Assembly: GCF_000283155.1 (NCBI RefSeq)
Contig: NW_004454229.1
Coordinates: 5,292,322 to 5,356,321 of the forward strand
DNA: 64,000 nt
Direction of reading: 5' to 3'
From: Ceratotherium simum simum
Lineage: Eukaryota > Chordata > Mammalia > Perissodactyla > Rhinocerotidae
This document shows, piece by piece, positions 1 to 13,683 of the stretch (positions within the stretch are counted from its first letter, which is position 1; every line of letters begins with the position of its first letter). Made by a program: the position numbers and the translations under genes. The notes beneath the pieces are model-generated. The model saw only the letters and a program-made list of their open reading frames with translations, did no database searches and was not told the DNA's origin.

Positions 1-634
1 CCCATATTCATGAGTTCAAAAACATTTATAATAGTTGCTTCTGACAGCAGGAAGATGAAGCACAGGTCGACATGAACAAAGCCTATGATTTGTGGGTGCA
101 GGGTTGTAGACTAAGCCATTCTCAAATCCAATTAAAATGTGTATTTAAAATGGGAGTTGACTTTTAAAAATACAATAGGGAAGGTGGTCTTCCTCATTTA
201 AAAAAAGTCTGTATTTCCACCTTCTCTTGAAAAGTTGGAAGATCTTTCTCAACTCAGTCTTCCTTTCTGCATAGCAGTCAATCAGTTGGAGCTGAGTAAC
301 AACTGCCCCTATAAAAGAGCATAAATTCTTTCTAGCTAAGTGATTTGTTTGCTGTGGCATTTTAGCACTATCGACAGTTCAGATTACAAATTACCTCTCA
401 GGGAACTTCTTTCCTTTTTCAGACCCATCATAGTAGAAACTGAATGCTAAAAAAAATAAGTCTTTCTTAGATCTGTCCATCTTTCTTTGAATCCTGCTCA
501 TTGTGCTCACATTTGCATGCTGCCCTCTTCCTCTTCTGATCTTCTCTTCCTTTTGCCAAATGCTCTTGGTTTTCGTAGCTGAGACTTTAGAAGTCCAAGA
601 CTAGTTTTGTTACAGGATTTGTTGGGGAGGCTAA

Positions 635-808
<174 letters not shown>

Positions 809-883
809 TAAAGGCAAGATTTCTCTCTCCCTGGTCTTGATGGAGGTCTAATATTTCACTCTCGGCTTTTTGTTTGCTTATAG

Positions 884-937
884 CTCTCACCTGAGCAAAC
901 TGCACAACTTCAAGAAGAGCTCTTTATGGCAGTGAAA
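884..937 (+). CDS. ZYG11A: ZYG11A coding exon 2 of 8 in window
   Basis: An 18-codon exon (LSPEQTAQLQEELFMAVK) lies between acceptor ttatag and donor gtaggt. The preceding intron is only 87 bases. The exon is phase 0 at both ends. It encodes a linker helix between armadillo-type repeats and matches the ZYG11 family along its whole length. Confidence 0.93.
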
Positions 938-1382
938 GTAGGTTGACTGTCACTTTTATAACCTTTTTCCTCCATAAAAGTAAGTTATGACCATAGTTAA
1001 AAAAAATCAAATCATTCTAAAAGGCCTATAAAATGAAAAATCTGTAAGACCTGCTCCCTAGAAGGAACTATATTCTAATCTTACAGCTATTTCTTTTGGT
1101 ATTTACCTTCACATCTCTAAATAAAATGCTTATAATTGCGATTTCTTAATTTATCCGTTTTAGATGTTATCTGTTGATTCTGCTGCTATGGTAAATAAGA
1201 ACCCAGCTGTCCTACATGTATCTCTACAAACTACCTCCTTCTCCAACCCCCAACAGGTTCTCACAACTTTTGATAAATCAGTAATCAGTATTTACAATGT
1301 GATTATGCTAACATTGCTCACTAAAAAATGTACATCGTTCTATTTTGCACTTCTCTTATTTTGAGATGAGACTTAAGCCATC

Positions 1383-1618
1383 CTTTTTTTTGTTTTTTGT
1401 GAGGAAGATCAGCTCTGAGCTAACATCCAATGCCAATTCTCCTCTTTTTGCTGAGGAAGACTGGCCCTGGGCTAACATCCGTGCCCATCTTCCTCTACTT
1501 TATATGGGACGCCACCACAGCATGACTTGACAAGCGGTGCATGGTGCGCACCTGGGATCCAAACCCGGACCACCAGCAGTGGAGTGTGCGCACTTAACCA
1601 CTATGCCCCGGGCCGGCC
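1383..1618 (-). repeat. ERE SINE
   Basis: A reverse-oriented equine SINE begins with a T-rich stretch (the tail), then gaggaagatc and ctgaggaagactggccc, and ends ggccggcc, the reverse of the usual ERE head. Target duplication is unclear. Confidence 0.85.
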
Positions 1619-1639
1619 TGGAAATGAGCCTTTGACTAT

Positions 1640-2690
1640 GATATGAGATACATGTATTTTTCCTCAGTCGTGTTTTTTTACTTTATTTATGGACTGTTTT
1701 GCCATGCAATAATTTTTTATTTTTATGTGGTTCAATTTATTCTTTTCTTTTGTGCCTCTGGGATTGATGGCACACTTTGAAAGTATTTCCCTACTCCATG
1801 GGGTATTTTTTTAAATTCCTCATTTTTTTTTTACCTATGGTTTCCTTTTTCTTTCTTTTAACATGTAAATATTTGATTTACTTGGGATTTTTTTTTTGTG
1901 GTTTAGGGATCTTTTGTCTCCTCATATGTCTGCCCAGTTGCCTCTGAGCTGTTATTGAATGGTTTATCTTTTCTCCACTGTTATGCATTGCCACATTTAT
2001 CATATATTAAATTCACATATATATTTGCATCTATGGCCTTTATTCCCTTAATTTGTATGTCTATTTACATCTGATATCACACTTTTTATTTATTGGCTTT
2101 ATGAATCCTTTAATAGTTAAGATCTTTCCTTGGATTTCTTTCAGTTTTTTTTTCTTTTTTTTTTGGTGAGGAGGATCGGCCCTGAGCTAACATCTGCCAA
2201 TCCTCCTCTTTTTGCTGAGGAAGACTGGCCCTGGGCTAACATCCATGCCCATCTTCCTCCACTTTATATGGGACACCGCCACAGTATGGCTTGCCAAGCG
2301 GTGCGTCAGTGCACGCCTGGGATCCGAACTGGCGAACCCCGGGCTGCTGCAGTGGAGCGTGCGCACTTAACCACTTGCACCACCAGGCCGACCCCTTCTT
2401 TCAGTTTTTTTATGTTTGTTTTTCCTGTGTAAACACCAGAATTGGCTTGTCTAGTTTTCTGGACAAAGAAGCCCTGTTTTCTTTGGGATTGTGTTAAATT
2501 TATAGATTGACTTAGAAGAATTGACAGCTCTGTAATGTTGATTCTTCCTTTCTGAGAACAGTGTATGTTTATTATTTATTCCATTTATTCAGTCCTTCGT
2601 GTCCCCCAGAAGTATGTGGGTGTTTTCTTCATGTTGATATTGTATACTTCTTACATTTATTCTTAAGGCTTTTTACCTTTTGCCTTGCAG
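1640..2690 (-). repeat. L1 LINE fragment, antisense, split by an ERE
   Basis: The T-rich sequence resembles the 3' part of L1 ORF2 in reverse; the stretch around 2440-2520 (ctggacaaagaagccctg, gggattgtgttaaattta) is typical. An ERE interrupts it at 2146-2393. Family assignment is by eye. Confidence 0.6.
2146..2393 (-). repeat. ERE SINE inserted in L1
   Basis: A reverse ERE with its tail on the left, flanked by the target duplication ttctttcag on both sides. The insertion is younger than the surrounding L1. Confidence 0.9.
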
Positions 2691-2699
2691 TTATAAGCA

Positions 2700-3800
2700 G
2701 AATGAGTATTTGATATCTAGTGAGTAGGTTTGGGGGATAAAAATCAAGAGTGATTTTGGACGTGTTCATTTCTGAGATGCTTGAGATGTCACGTAGGCAG
2801 TTTGATATCAGAGGAGTGGATAGGGCTAGAGAAATAATTTGAGTCCCTAGTTCTGATGTGGGATGCAATCACCTAGAAAATGTGGAGTATATAGAAAGAA
2901 AAGAAAAGGGCTGAAATAGGTACATAGGAAGAGAAAGAGGAGCCAGAAAAAGAGATAGGGAAGGAGCATCCAAAAGGAATTAGAAAACCAAGAGAGAGTG
3001 GTGTCTTAGAATCTAAGAGAAATGTTTTAATATAAATTGGGCAGTCATGTCAGATGCTATTGGGTGGTTGAGTGAGATGAGGATAGAGAGTTAACCATGG
3101 GATTTGGCAAGATGGAAATCATTCATCATCTTATGTTATTTTAGTGGAGTAGTGGGACAAAACCTGGTTGGAGTACAATGATGAGCAAATGGGAGGTGAG
3201 AAATGGAGATAACTTTTTGGTATATTTTAATAAGTAAGAAAGCAAAGAAATAAAGATACTATGTGGGGCCAGTAGTTTATTTTTTCAAGATAGATTACAT
3301 TAAGATGTATTTTATGCTCATGAAAATAATTCTGAAAAGAGGGAAAAATTTATGGCAATAGGCAAGACAGAGGGAAATAATTTTGGTGCCAAATCTTTGT
3401 GTGTGTACAGGAATTGTATATGGAGTAGAAGTAAAGATGTTGGCTTTTGATTGGAGCAGAAAGGAAGGCAGAGTACAATGATGCAAGTGCAAGTAGGTTG
3501 GTAGATATTTTTAGGAAGAATAGCTATAGTTCTCAGTGAAAAGTTAGATGAAGTGATCAAATGAGAGGAGTAAAAAGATGGCAATTAAAGTTTGAGGAGA
3601 GAGAATTCTGAAATAGTAGTCTCTGGAGAAAATTTATCGAGCAATATAGTAGGACTGCCAAGTACAGTTGAATGCCCTTTTGAAATTTTTTGGCAGATAT
3701 TGAAAGTGAGACTCAAGCACAAGACAGAGTCCTTTTCAGTATTCAGATGTTTGGGGGTGGGTCATGAAGTAGGGTTTAACTAAGGCAGGAGTTTTGCCAA
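2700..3800 (+). repeat. Old purine-rich interspersed repeat, family not assigned
   Basis: This intron block has the features of a common ancient mammalian repeat (phrases such as ggttgagtgagatgagga, gtggagtagtgggac). A related stretch occurs at about 33070-33220. I cannot name the family. Nothing coding is seen. Confidence 0.35.
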
Positions 3801-3959
3801 GATAATGTGTTGAAGGAACATTGAGGTTGCTGGGAATGTTAACAGGAATACATGTAGAGATAGAGATATTGATATTGATATAGAGAGCAAGTATTGAAAA
3901 TAACATGGAGGGAAGAGTAGCACTGTAGTTCTTGGAGAAACAGTTTTAGGTGGTGGTAC

Positions 3960-4180
3960 CAAAAGTTCAGGCTTTAGATTAAAACAAACCAGGTTCAACC
4001 ACTAGCCGTAAGACCTTAGATAATTGACTTAACTCCTCTGTGCCTCAGATTCTTCATCTGAAAAACTGGCATCACCTGAAAAACAGACATCTGTCATAGG
4101 AGTAATATTTGGCAATTATTTTGAGTGTCATTAAGATAAAATAGGTAAAGCATCTAACCTGGCCCTGGCCAGAGTGGTTG
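3960..4180 (+). repeat. MIR SINE
   Basis: MIR core sequence: loss of salt-and-pepper exon-like signal, with cctctgtgcctcagattc, a tail of the type aaaactgg, and the general MIR order. No coding potential. Confidence 0.6.
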
Positions 4181-4404
4181 TTACTTTCAGGGTCTGCCTC
4201 ACCTCCTCTGCTTCCTCCCTTGCCTTGCCGCCGTTCACCCTATTGGCTGTCTAGATGATTGCTACCTGTGTTGTGTACCACTCTTATATTCTCCTTTTGA
4301 CTCTCACAGCTATATTTTTGTGATGATATTTTGTGATGTATCTCTTGATACATTTTCTCTTGGTTGGGTAAAATATTTGAGGTCATCTCATTCCTCGTGA
4401 AGCC

Positions 4405-4800
4405 CACCCTTGTGGTCTAGTGGTTAAGATTGGGTGCTCTCATCACCGTGGTCTAGGTTCATTTCTCAGTCAGGGAACCACAGCACCTGTCTGTCTCTTG
4501 TCATACTGTGGCAGCTGCTTGTTGCTAAGATGCTGAAAGCTTTCCACCAGACTTGGAAATATCAGCAGGGTCACCCATGGTGGCAGGTTTCAGCAGAGCT
4601 TCCAGACTAAGACAGACTAGAAAGAAATACCTGGCCCCACCCACTTCTGGAAAAATTGGCCATGAAAACCCTATGAACACCATTGTCTGCTATAGCACTG
4701 GAATGTAAGAAGATGGCACAGAAATACTGGGCAGGGTCCCGCTCTGCTGTACACAGGGTCACCAGGAGTCAGAATCGATTCAAGGGCACTAACAACAACA
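4405..4800 (+). repeat. tRNA-derived SINE with a long body
   Basis: The head resembles a tRNA (tggtctagtggttaag, then ggttcatttctcag). The body runs for about 300 bases and ends ggagtcagaatcgattcaag, then cactaacaacaaca. It differs from the standard ERE body and is older. I place it with lineage-specific tRNA SINEs without naming a subfamily. Confidence 0.6.
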
Positions 4801-5389
4801 TTCCTCCTGAAAATAGACATAATCTGATTTGTTTAGTGCTGGTATATTTTATGTATCTTTTCGTTAGCTGGTTAAGTGAAAATTCGCTGTCTTTTTAGTC
4901 TCACATGACAGTCTAATGTGCTTGAAAGAAAGCATATATACTAGCTTAACTTGTGTCCAGAGATATTCTGATCTGAAATAGTAAGTTGGAATCTCTGTTA
5001 AAGTGAGCCAGTGGTTTCTTTAAGCTGTTAGGACATATCCTTATAATACTAGTGATATCCTCTTGCTATACTGACCTGCTCATTGGCCCAGAACAGCAGA
5101 CTTTTTCGTTGCCTGGTATATCCTGCCCCCCCGAATTCCTTGCTTGGCTGGCTTGTCCTCTTTTTGTTCTGGTCTCAGTTTACATATTACCTTTGTATGG
5201 AGGTCTCCGTCTCCCATCTTTTCTAAAGTAAATTCTTAAATTTGTTTCCTTCAGAGTGTTTACTAAAAGTTATAATTCTTTTATTTAGTTAAGAAAAACC
5301 AACTCTCTTTTTTATATGCTATATCTCTTACCTGAATTAAGTGCCTGACTTCCAGAAAGTGTTGACTAAACATTCTCAATAAATGAATA

Positions 5390-5590
5390 ATGAAATAGCT
5401 GATATGTACTTGATTATGAGGTTTATTAACAAGTACCAAGAACTTGATTAAGTGCTCATTAAACTTTTTTTTTAATTTAGTCCTGATAAAAACCCTAGGA
5501 GATAGGTACAACTAATTTTATACATAGAAAATGGATCACAAGCCAATTAAGTGGTAGAACTTGGGTTTAGAATCCAGGTTTGATTCTAAA
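5390..5590 (+). repeat. MIR SINE
   Basis: MIR-like block just upstream of ZYG11A exon 3, with ccctaggagataggtac, a poorly conserved middle, and cttgggtttagaatccagg. Confidence 0.5.
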
Positions 5591-5672
5591 ACTTTTCTTA
5601 ACTATTGCTTTCCTTATACTGGAATTGAGTCAGTCATTAGGACATCTAACTCCCTGTCTCTTTGGTTTTTAG

Positions 5673-5843
<171 letters not shown>

Positions 5844-5909
5844 TAGGATTGAGTTTATATATCAAGTTCTTGTCTTCATGATAAAGTAACCTATATATTC
5901 TTTTGACAG

Positions 5910-5954
5910 ACTTTTTCAGAGTCAGCAATACAAAGCAAAGTACTTGGTCTTTTG
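5910..5954 (+). CDS. ZYG11A: ZYG11A coding exon 4 of 8 in window
   Basis: A 15-codon micro-exon (TFSESAIQSKVLGLL) sits between ttgacag and gtaagg, only 75 bases after the previous exon. It is phase 0 at both ends. It supplies the start of the helix that continues as NNIAEV in the next exon, about 4 kb away. Confidence 0.93.
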
Positions 5955-5989
5955 GTAAGGTGAATTGTTTTGAGTTAATTCTAAATACT

Positions 5990-7500
5990 TAAAAAAAATA
6001 AGAAAACTAACACCTACGTAGTACCTACTATATGCTAGGCACTTTTGTAAACAATTTACACGTAGTAACTTGTTTAATCTTCAAATCATCCCTATAAAGT
6101 AAATACCATTATATATCAGTCATCTATTGCTGTGAACAACTACAGCTTAAAACAGCAGCCATTTTATTTACTTATGAATCTGTGAGTCAACAGTTTGAAC
6201 TCAGCTCAGCTGTACAGTGCCTCTGCTGGTCTCATGTGGAGTTACTCATGTAGCTGCAGTCATCTAGTGGCTCATCTGGGGCTGGATGCTCTAAGATGGC
6301 CTGACTCTCATATCTGACAGTTGGTACAGGTTGTTAGCTGGGCCTTGTGTCTCTGTGGGCTTCTTCACTCGGCAGTTTCAGGGCAGCAATAGGAGGCAAG
6401 TCTCACTATACAAGTAGCTTCTTAAACTTCTGCTTACGTCACATTTTCTAATGTCTCATTGTCCAAAGCCTTAGGTTACATGGGGTGTTTTCTAACAACT
6501 ACTACTCTAACTCTCCAACACCAGCTTGGTGTCCTACAATTCAAGTCAGTTCAATTCTGACACTACCCAGAGTTAGCATCAGATCCCACAAGTTAAATGG
6601 CTCAGTCCTACAAGTCTGTGCCCCTACTTCAGTTGCCAGTCATAAATCCTGGGCCATGCGTACTTGCTGACTCACTGGCTATAAATTGGGGGTTTCCACG
6701 ACCCCGTCTTGAGGTTGATAATTTGCTAGAATGGCTCACTGAACTCTGGAAGGCACTTGAAACTATTATCAATTGATTATAAAGGATACAACTCAGGAAC
6801 AGTCAAACGGAAGAGATGCATAGGGCAAGGAACGAGGGATGCACGCAGTTCCGTCATGCCGTCTCTGGGCACACCACCCTCCCAGCACCTTGATGTGTTC
6901 ACCAACCCAGAAGTTCTCCAAACCCCATCATTTAGGGGTTTTTATGGGGTCATCATATAGACATGATTGATTATTAATTCACTCTTCAGCCCCTCCCACC
7001 TCCCCCCAGAGATTGGGGAGTGGGGCTGAAAGTTCCAGGCTTGTAATCAAGGTTTGGCATTTCTGGCAACCAGCCCCCATTCTGAAGCTAGCTAGGTACC
7101 TGCCAAGAGTCGCCTCGTTTGTATAAAGATGCTCCTATCACTCCAGAAATTGCAAGGGATTTAAGGGCTCTGTGTCAGGAACTGGGGACAAAGACCAAAT
7201 ATATTACTTATTATGCCCATATTACTTATTATGCCCAGATTAAAAGAGGTGGTTACCCCTTGAGGGGAGGAGCAGCAAAGTCACATTGCTAATGGGCATA
7301 TACACAGGGATAGGAAAAATTGTGTTATGTTCTATACTCTACCACACATTATCTACATTTTATAGACATAGAATCTGAGGCACAGAGATGCTTTTTATCC
7401 TATGTCACCTAGGTAGTAAGAAGCAGACTCAGAATTCAAACTCAGGCAGTCTGGCTCCAGACCCTCTGTTATTAACCACTTTACTATACTTCCTCTTTAA
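5990..7500 (+). repeat. MIR split by LTR-type insertions
   Basis: MIR-like halves at about 5995-6112 (ctatatgctaggcacttt) and 7345-7500 (ctacattttatagac, cagtctggctccagaccc) are separated by about 1.2 kb. The insert begins with an antisense MLT1-like LTR (catctattgctgtgaacaac) and continues with a second LTR-like block ending gggacaaagaccaaatat. The layers give the relative order of insertion; names are by eye. Confidence 0.5.
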
Positions 7501-8320
7501 CAAGGCAATCAATTTTTTGGAAATTTGTTTGTTTATACTTCTGTACTACCTCTCAATCGGGGTATTCGTTACTGAGAAATTTCTTTGTTTCCTAAAGATA
7601 AAGGTGAAGATTCACAAAAAGTAATGAAAACATGCTATAAGCCCCTGCAGTTTGTCATGGTGTTGCTTTGGGAGACACAGATGCATGAAATGTTTCAAGC
7701 TGATGGTGCTTGTAACGTTGGGGAGGTGATTTTAGACATGTATACAAATAGTTCTCTAAGATTGACTTTATGGTAAATACTAGAAAAAAGGCACAAAGTC
7801 CAGAGGGAGCCTTTGATTATAGATCGTGAACTCCTTCACAGCAGGGACTATGTCTTTTCCTTTGTATCCCTAACACATACAGGACTTGGAACACAGAGGA
7901 ATACATGATTAATATTGGAAATCTGGAAGGTGCAGAAAAGTAGAAGGAAGGGACAAAAAAGTAGGGGACAAAGGTCATTTTTGGCTAGGGAAGATGAGAA
8001 AGTGTAATCATTTGAGGGACACTGTAATAACAGACTATCTTGAATTTTGGGAGAAGGTGGAAAGAAGAAAAGCGATGGGAAATCAGGCCAGACGAGACAG
8101 GTGGATTGACGCCTCATATATCCTGTACAGTGCTAAGTATCCTACTAGTTGACCTAAGAGATCTTTTACTTTTTATCTTTTTGAGAGCTTCTCAGAATGC
8201 TGAGGGTTTATGAGGTTGCCCTTTTCGTTTCTTTCTCTGAAGAAGACCCACATTTTCCTGTGGCTCCCATCTTCTCAACATTTTGTTCCATAGACTCTTG
8301 GAAAGAAAAAGCTAATATAG

Positions 8321-8553
8321 GGGCCGGCCCCGTGGCATAGCGGTTAATTGCACGCGCTCCGCTGCTGGTGGCTCGGGTTTGGATCCCGGGCACGCACCCA
8401 CGCACTGCTTGTCAGGCCATGCTGTGGAGGCGTCCCACATAAAGTGGAGGAAGATAGGCACGGATGTTAGCTCAGGGCCAGTCTTTCTCAGCAAAAAGAG
8501 GAGGATTGGCATAGATGTTAGCTCAGGGCTGATCTTCCTCACAAAAAAAAAAA
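8321..8553 (+). repeat. ERE SINE
   Basis: Full ERE with head ggggccggccccgtggc, B-box-like gggtttggatcc and an A tail. The target duplication agaaaaagctaatata lies on both sides, which indicates a recent insertion. Confidence 0.95.
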
Positions 8554-8977
8554 AGGAAAGAAAAAGAAAAAGCTAATATAAAAGTAGCCTCTGCCAAGCT
8601 TATAAGAGAAGTCTTGGGCCTCAACTGAGGTGTCTGTCTCAGTTATGCTAAGGAAGCTATCTATCATCTTGTCTCGCCTTGTTTGGGAATACCGTCTGAT
8701 AGACCTACCGCTGAAATCATGCTATTGATGAAGTGCGTAGCTGGCCGTGGGAAAAACGGGGGGGGGTCTCAAAACTGCAGTTTTTGCTGAAATCATGCTA
8801 TTGACAAGAGCGGTATAGCTGGTCTTCGGAAAAACTGTGTGTGTGGGGAATCTCAAAACGGTACAATTTTCTGTGTAGTGCCGTATACTTTCTGAAAGCT
8901 GCTTCAGGAGGAGCAGTGGGTGCTGTGTTCATTTTGACTGTGTGTTTCACCTCTAAACCTTTGTTTATTCATCTATG

Positions 8978-9577
8978 TGGTAGACAGATGATCCTAAGTT
9001 GACCCCCAGTGATTTCAGTCTCTTGGTGTTCATGTCTTTGTGTAATCCCCTTCCCTCGAGTGTGGGCAGGACCTGTGACTTGCTTCTAACCAATAGATAT
9101 GGCAAAGATGATATGATATCACTCTCATGATTATATTACAATATATATGTAAATCCATCTTGCTAGCAGACACTCTAGATAGAGACTCTTTCTTGCTGCA
9201 TTGAAGAAGCAAGCTGCCATGAAGTACGTGGTTGTAGAAGGGAGAAGCCTGCATGGCAGGGAACTATGGATAGCTTCTAGGAGCTGAGGGTGTCCTCCAG
9301 CAAGAAGCTGAAACCGTCATTCTTGCAGCCACGAAGAAATGAATCCCGCCAGCAGTCTGAGTTAAATTTAAAGTAGATTCCCCCCCAGTGGAGCCTCCAG
9401 ATGAGAATGCAGCCCAGCCAGCACTTTGATTTCAGTCTGTTGAGACCTCAGAGTAGAGGACCCACTAAGTCATGCCTGGACTCCTGACCCACAGAAACTG
9501 TGAGGGAAAAAATGTATGTTGTTTTAAGCCACCGAGTTGGTGGTGATATGTTACACAGCATAGAAAACTAATACATA
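8978..9577 (+). repeat. MaLR/MLT1-like solo LTR
   Basis: It begins gtggtagacagatgatcc and ends with the family signature ttgttttaagccaccgag and actaatac. A second copy of the same family is at 39556-40148; both share gtgtgggcaggacctgtga. Confidence 0.65.
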
Positions 9578-9659
9578 CATAAAATAAAGAAAATACTACC
9601 TGCCCTTCGTTGTTACTGATAAATTTCAAGCTAATGAAACATATATTAGGCCCCCAGGA

Positions 9660-9870
9660 ATGTTAAGTATTTGAGTCAGGCCTGGATTTGTATTCTGGTT
9701 CAACCAGTTATTAGCAGTGTGAATCTGACAAGTCAGTCTTGCTGAGTTTTTTTTTGTTTGACTGTTTTAAAGATTAAATGAGGTAAGGCAGATAAAGACA
9801 TTTTTGTCTATCTAGTATAGTGCCTGGCACTTAGTAAGTGCTTCCTCAGTGATTTATTATTACTGATCAT
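9660..9870 (+). repeat. MIR SINE
   Basis: MIR-like: gtattctggttcaaccag, ttagcagtgtgaatctga, then gtgcctggcacttagtaag. Confidence 0.6.
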
Positions 9871-10041
9871 CCTCATCATCAAGGGGTGGAATTGTGGGTG
9901 TTAGGCTAATTGAGAGGGAGGAGGATGGGACTAAGTGTTCTGAATGTATCTGACCTGAGCAGTAGGAGAGGGAGAGGAACCAATTCCTGATTCTCCCCTC
10001 CTTTCCTGTCCCTGATATTCTCTGCTCCATCTGACCTGTAG

Positions 10042-10239
<198 letters not shown>

Positions 10240-10403
10240 TAAGAACTATCCTCTTTACAAAATCCAGAGTAACCTCTTCTTGCAGAACACTTATTTTTCT
10301 AGATCAGAAGAGTTTTAGAAATATGTGTTCATTGTAGAAAATGGGAAACATACAGAAAAGTGTAAAGAAAATATTGTAAATCATGCATACGCTACCACCG
10401 AAA

Positions 10404-10771
10404 GCTAACCTCTCTTTAACATTTAGTTGCATTCCTTCTGATATTTTTCTTTCGTAAAAGTTATACATGCAAACCGTTGTATATGGCTTATTCCAATTCT
10501 CTTTCCCACTTTCAGCTCTTTTCTAAGCTATTTACCTCCATATCCCTAAATAACAAATGTTGCTACTTCTTGACTTTTCAGTTTTAGGCTAACCTCTCTT
10601 TAACATTTAGTTGCATTCCTTCTGATATTTTTCTTTCGTAAAAGTTATACATGCAAACCGTTGTATATGGCTTATTCCAATTCTCTTTCCCACTTTCAGC
10701 TCTTTTCTAAGCTATTTACCTCCATATCCCTAAATAACAAATGTTGCTACTTCTTGACTTTTCAGTTTTAG
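10404..10771 (+). repeat. Perfect tandem duplication, 2 x 184 bp
   Basis: Two head-to-tail copies, 10404-10587 and 10588-10771, appear identical base for base on reading. They lie in the ZYG11A intron after exon 5. Such identity means either a very recent duplication or an assembly error. Confidence 0.9.
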
Positions 10772-11474
10772 GCCTTATCTACTAATTCATTTTCCCACTC
10801 TGGAAAATGAAGATTCTTTTTCTCACTGTTCCTATGCACACCCTTCCCTATACTCCCAGTGTAAATTTTTTAGTACATTCACGCATGTGCTGTCCACTTC
10901 AGCTTCTCAGAGTTGTCTTTCCTAGAGCATCTGTCTGTCTGCCATCTGGTCTGCTTTCTTTGTACATCTGCTATACCGCTGTCATCCAGGATATTCCTTT
11001 ACTGACATCCTGGGGATTCTCTGCCGCTCTTGTGTTGGATTCCTTGTTTCCTGGATTTGCGTGGATTTGTGTGCCTTCCTGTTTTTTTGGTGTACTCTTT
11101 CATTCTGTTGGATCATAGCTTCCAGTAGCTTCCTAAGAAGGTGAAGCATGAAGGAGAAAATTTGAGATCTTATCTGTTTGAAAAAGCCTTTATTTTACCT
11201 TCATATTTAGTTGATCAAATGGCTGGGTATAGAATTTTAGTTTTGAAATATTTTCCCATCAGAATTTTTAAATCATTGCTCTGTTGTCTTACTTCTCTAT
11301 ATCACTATTGAGAAACGCTGTGCCATTTTTCTTTGGAAGGTTTAAGATCTTTATCCTTAGTGTTTGGAAATGACAGTGATGTGCTTTGGTGTTGATGTGG
11401 ATTTATTTTCACCTGTTACGTTAGCTACTTATTGGTCTGGAAGCTCCTTACCTTCAGTTCTAGGAAATTTTTTT

Positions 11475-11615
11475 CTCCCTCTCTCCCTATCCTCTCTCCC
11501 GTCCCTTCCTCCTTCCCTCTCTTCACTTCCTCCTTCCCTTCCTCTTTCCTTCTCGCATCATTGCCTTCCTTCTTCTCTCCCTCCTTCCCTTCCTTCCCTC
11601 CGTCCTGCCTCTTTT
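11475..11615 (+). repeat. Polypyrimidine low-complexity tract
   Basis: About 140 bases are almost only C and T, built on ccttccct and ctctccct variants, in the ZYG11A intron. The long open frames seen here are composition artefacts. Confidence 0.85.
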
Positions 11616-11750
11616 TTTCTGGGATCTTGGCCCTCCCAGACTCATCTTTTCTTATCTATTCCCTGTTTTCCTTTTTAAGTTTTTTTCACCTTCCATTCCT
11701 TCTATTGAATTTTGCATTTCTGCTATTATATTTTTAATTTCCAAGAACTC

Positions 11751-11997
11751 TTTTTTTTTTTTTTGGCGAGGAAGATTGGCTCTGAGCTAACATCCATTGT
11801 CAGTCTTCCTCTTTTTGCTGAGGAAGATCAGCCCTGAACTAACATCTGTGCCCATCTTCCTCCATTTTGCTTGTAGGAGACTGCCACAGTATGGCTTGAT
11901 GAGTGGTGTGTGGGTCCGCATCTGGGATCCGAACCTGTGACCCCTGGGCCGCTGAAGTGGAGCATGTGAACTTAAACACTACGCCACAGGCCAGCCC
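11751..11997 (-). repeat. ERE SINE
   Basis: Reverse ERE with a T-rich left end and ggccagccc right end; flanking aagaactc and ggaactc are a degraded target duplication. Confidence 0.88.
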
Positions 11998-13045
11998 TGT
12001 GGAACTCAATTTTTGTTCTCTGAGTGCATCTTTTTCTTGTTTCATGGTAGTTTTATCTATTATCGCTTTAAAGGTATTAATGATAGTTTGGGAGTTTTGC
12101 TTTGTTTTAGGTTTTCCTCTTCCTCCAAGGTCTGTTTCCTGCAAGTTGCTTTTTTTTCCTATTTGTTTTGTTCCTTTATGTTGCAGATTTTCTTAAAGTG
12201 TATGGTGATCCTCAGTTGTCCATTCATATCTAAGAGTGGGGCTGTTTGGAAGCTGTGTGCAGATGGGTAGAACTTGTCAACTGTGGGCTTTGTTACAAAG
12301 TGATCTGGACTAGTTGTCCCTCAATATCAGTGTCATTAGATCTTTTGTCTCTACTGGTTGGAATGTACCTGAAGAAGAATCTTCTGTTCTTCTGATTGAA
12401 AACCATCAGCCTGGCTGCTAACAGTCTGAAAGCCCACTAGAGGAAGAGATGTCGGGGCAGAGGAGTCTCAGCATTTAGTATTGAGGTTTTCACTTCAGCC
12501 CTCTGTTTTTAGCATGGTACTCTCACCCTCAATTGTTCACGGAGTTGCCCAGTCCAGAAATTTTTGTTAGGGGTGGAAAAGGAGACCTGGGAGTCTTGAT
12601 TCTTTGGTACTTTCAACCAGTCCTCTTATTTTCAACCCCAGCTCTAATCTCACCTCCTGAAGTACCTAGTGTGCCAAATTTTTAAGTCTCTTGGGGGTTC
12701 TGTTAAAATTGGTTTGTTTTTTAACCTTCCTCAGTGGTGGATCTATTAAATCAGTTACCATTTTCCTTTTGCTTTGTTCTTTGTATGTTTGCTTTCTTTT
12801 CTTTTAAACCATTTATACTACTCTGTTCATGGGATTTAGGGAAGGGGTAGGTGCATGCTCAGTCCTCCATCTTTAAACAGAAGCCCCTTTTTATTGCATT
12901 GTTTTCCACATGACTTTGTTCATATTCTACATATATAATGGTTATCTAATTGATAGTTTGGCAAGTAGGTATACCCAAATTTGCGTAATCATTCCCATAT
13001 TTTGAAAATTTATGTTGTTTCATATATATATATAATTATAAATGA

Positions 13046-13234
<189 letters not shown>

Positions 13235-13239
13235 TAGAG

Positions 13240-13420
13240 TCAAATAGCCTTCTGTTCAAATCCTATTTCTTTGTGATATTGGGAAAATCACTTTTAGAAA
13301 ATCTCTGAGACTCAATTTAGTTCTGCTGTAAAATGAGGCTGACAGTGTGCAGGATTGAGGATGAAATGAGATGTTGAATGTATAGAGTGTCTAACACAGA
13401 ATGCAATTTCTTAAATGCTA
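13240..13420 (+). repeat. MIR SINE
   Basis: MIR-like block between ZYG11A exons 6 and 7, with gatattgggaaaatcac and gtaaaatgaggctgac. Confidence 0.55.
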
Positions 13421-13467
13421 GCTCCCATTATACGTTCAACAATATGTCTGTCTCAGTGAGGAATTAA

Positions 13468-13683
<216 letters not shown>

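Noticed and set aside
11364..11737. Ser/Leu/Pro-rich frames of about 100 codons
   Set aside because: Translation of the polypyrimidine tract; low-complexity artefact.
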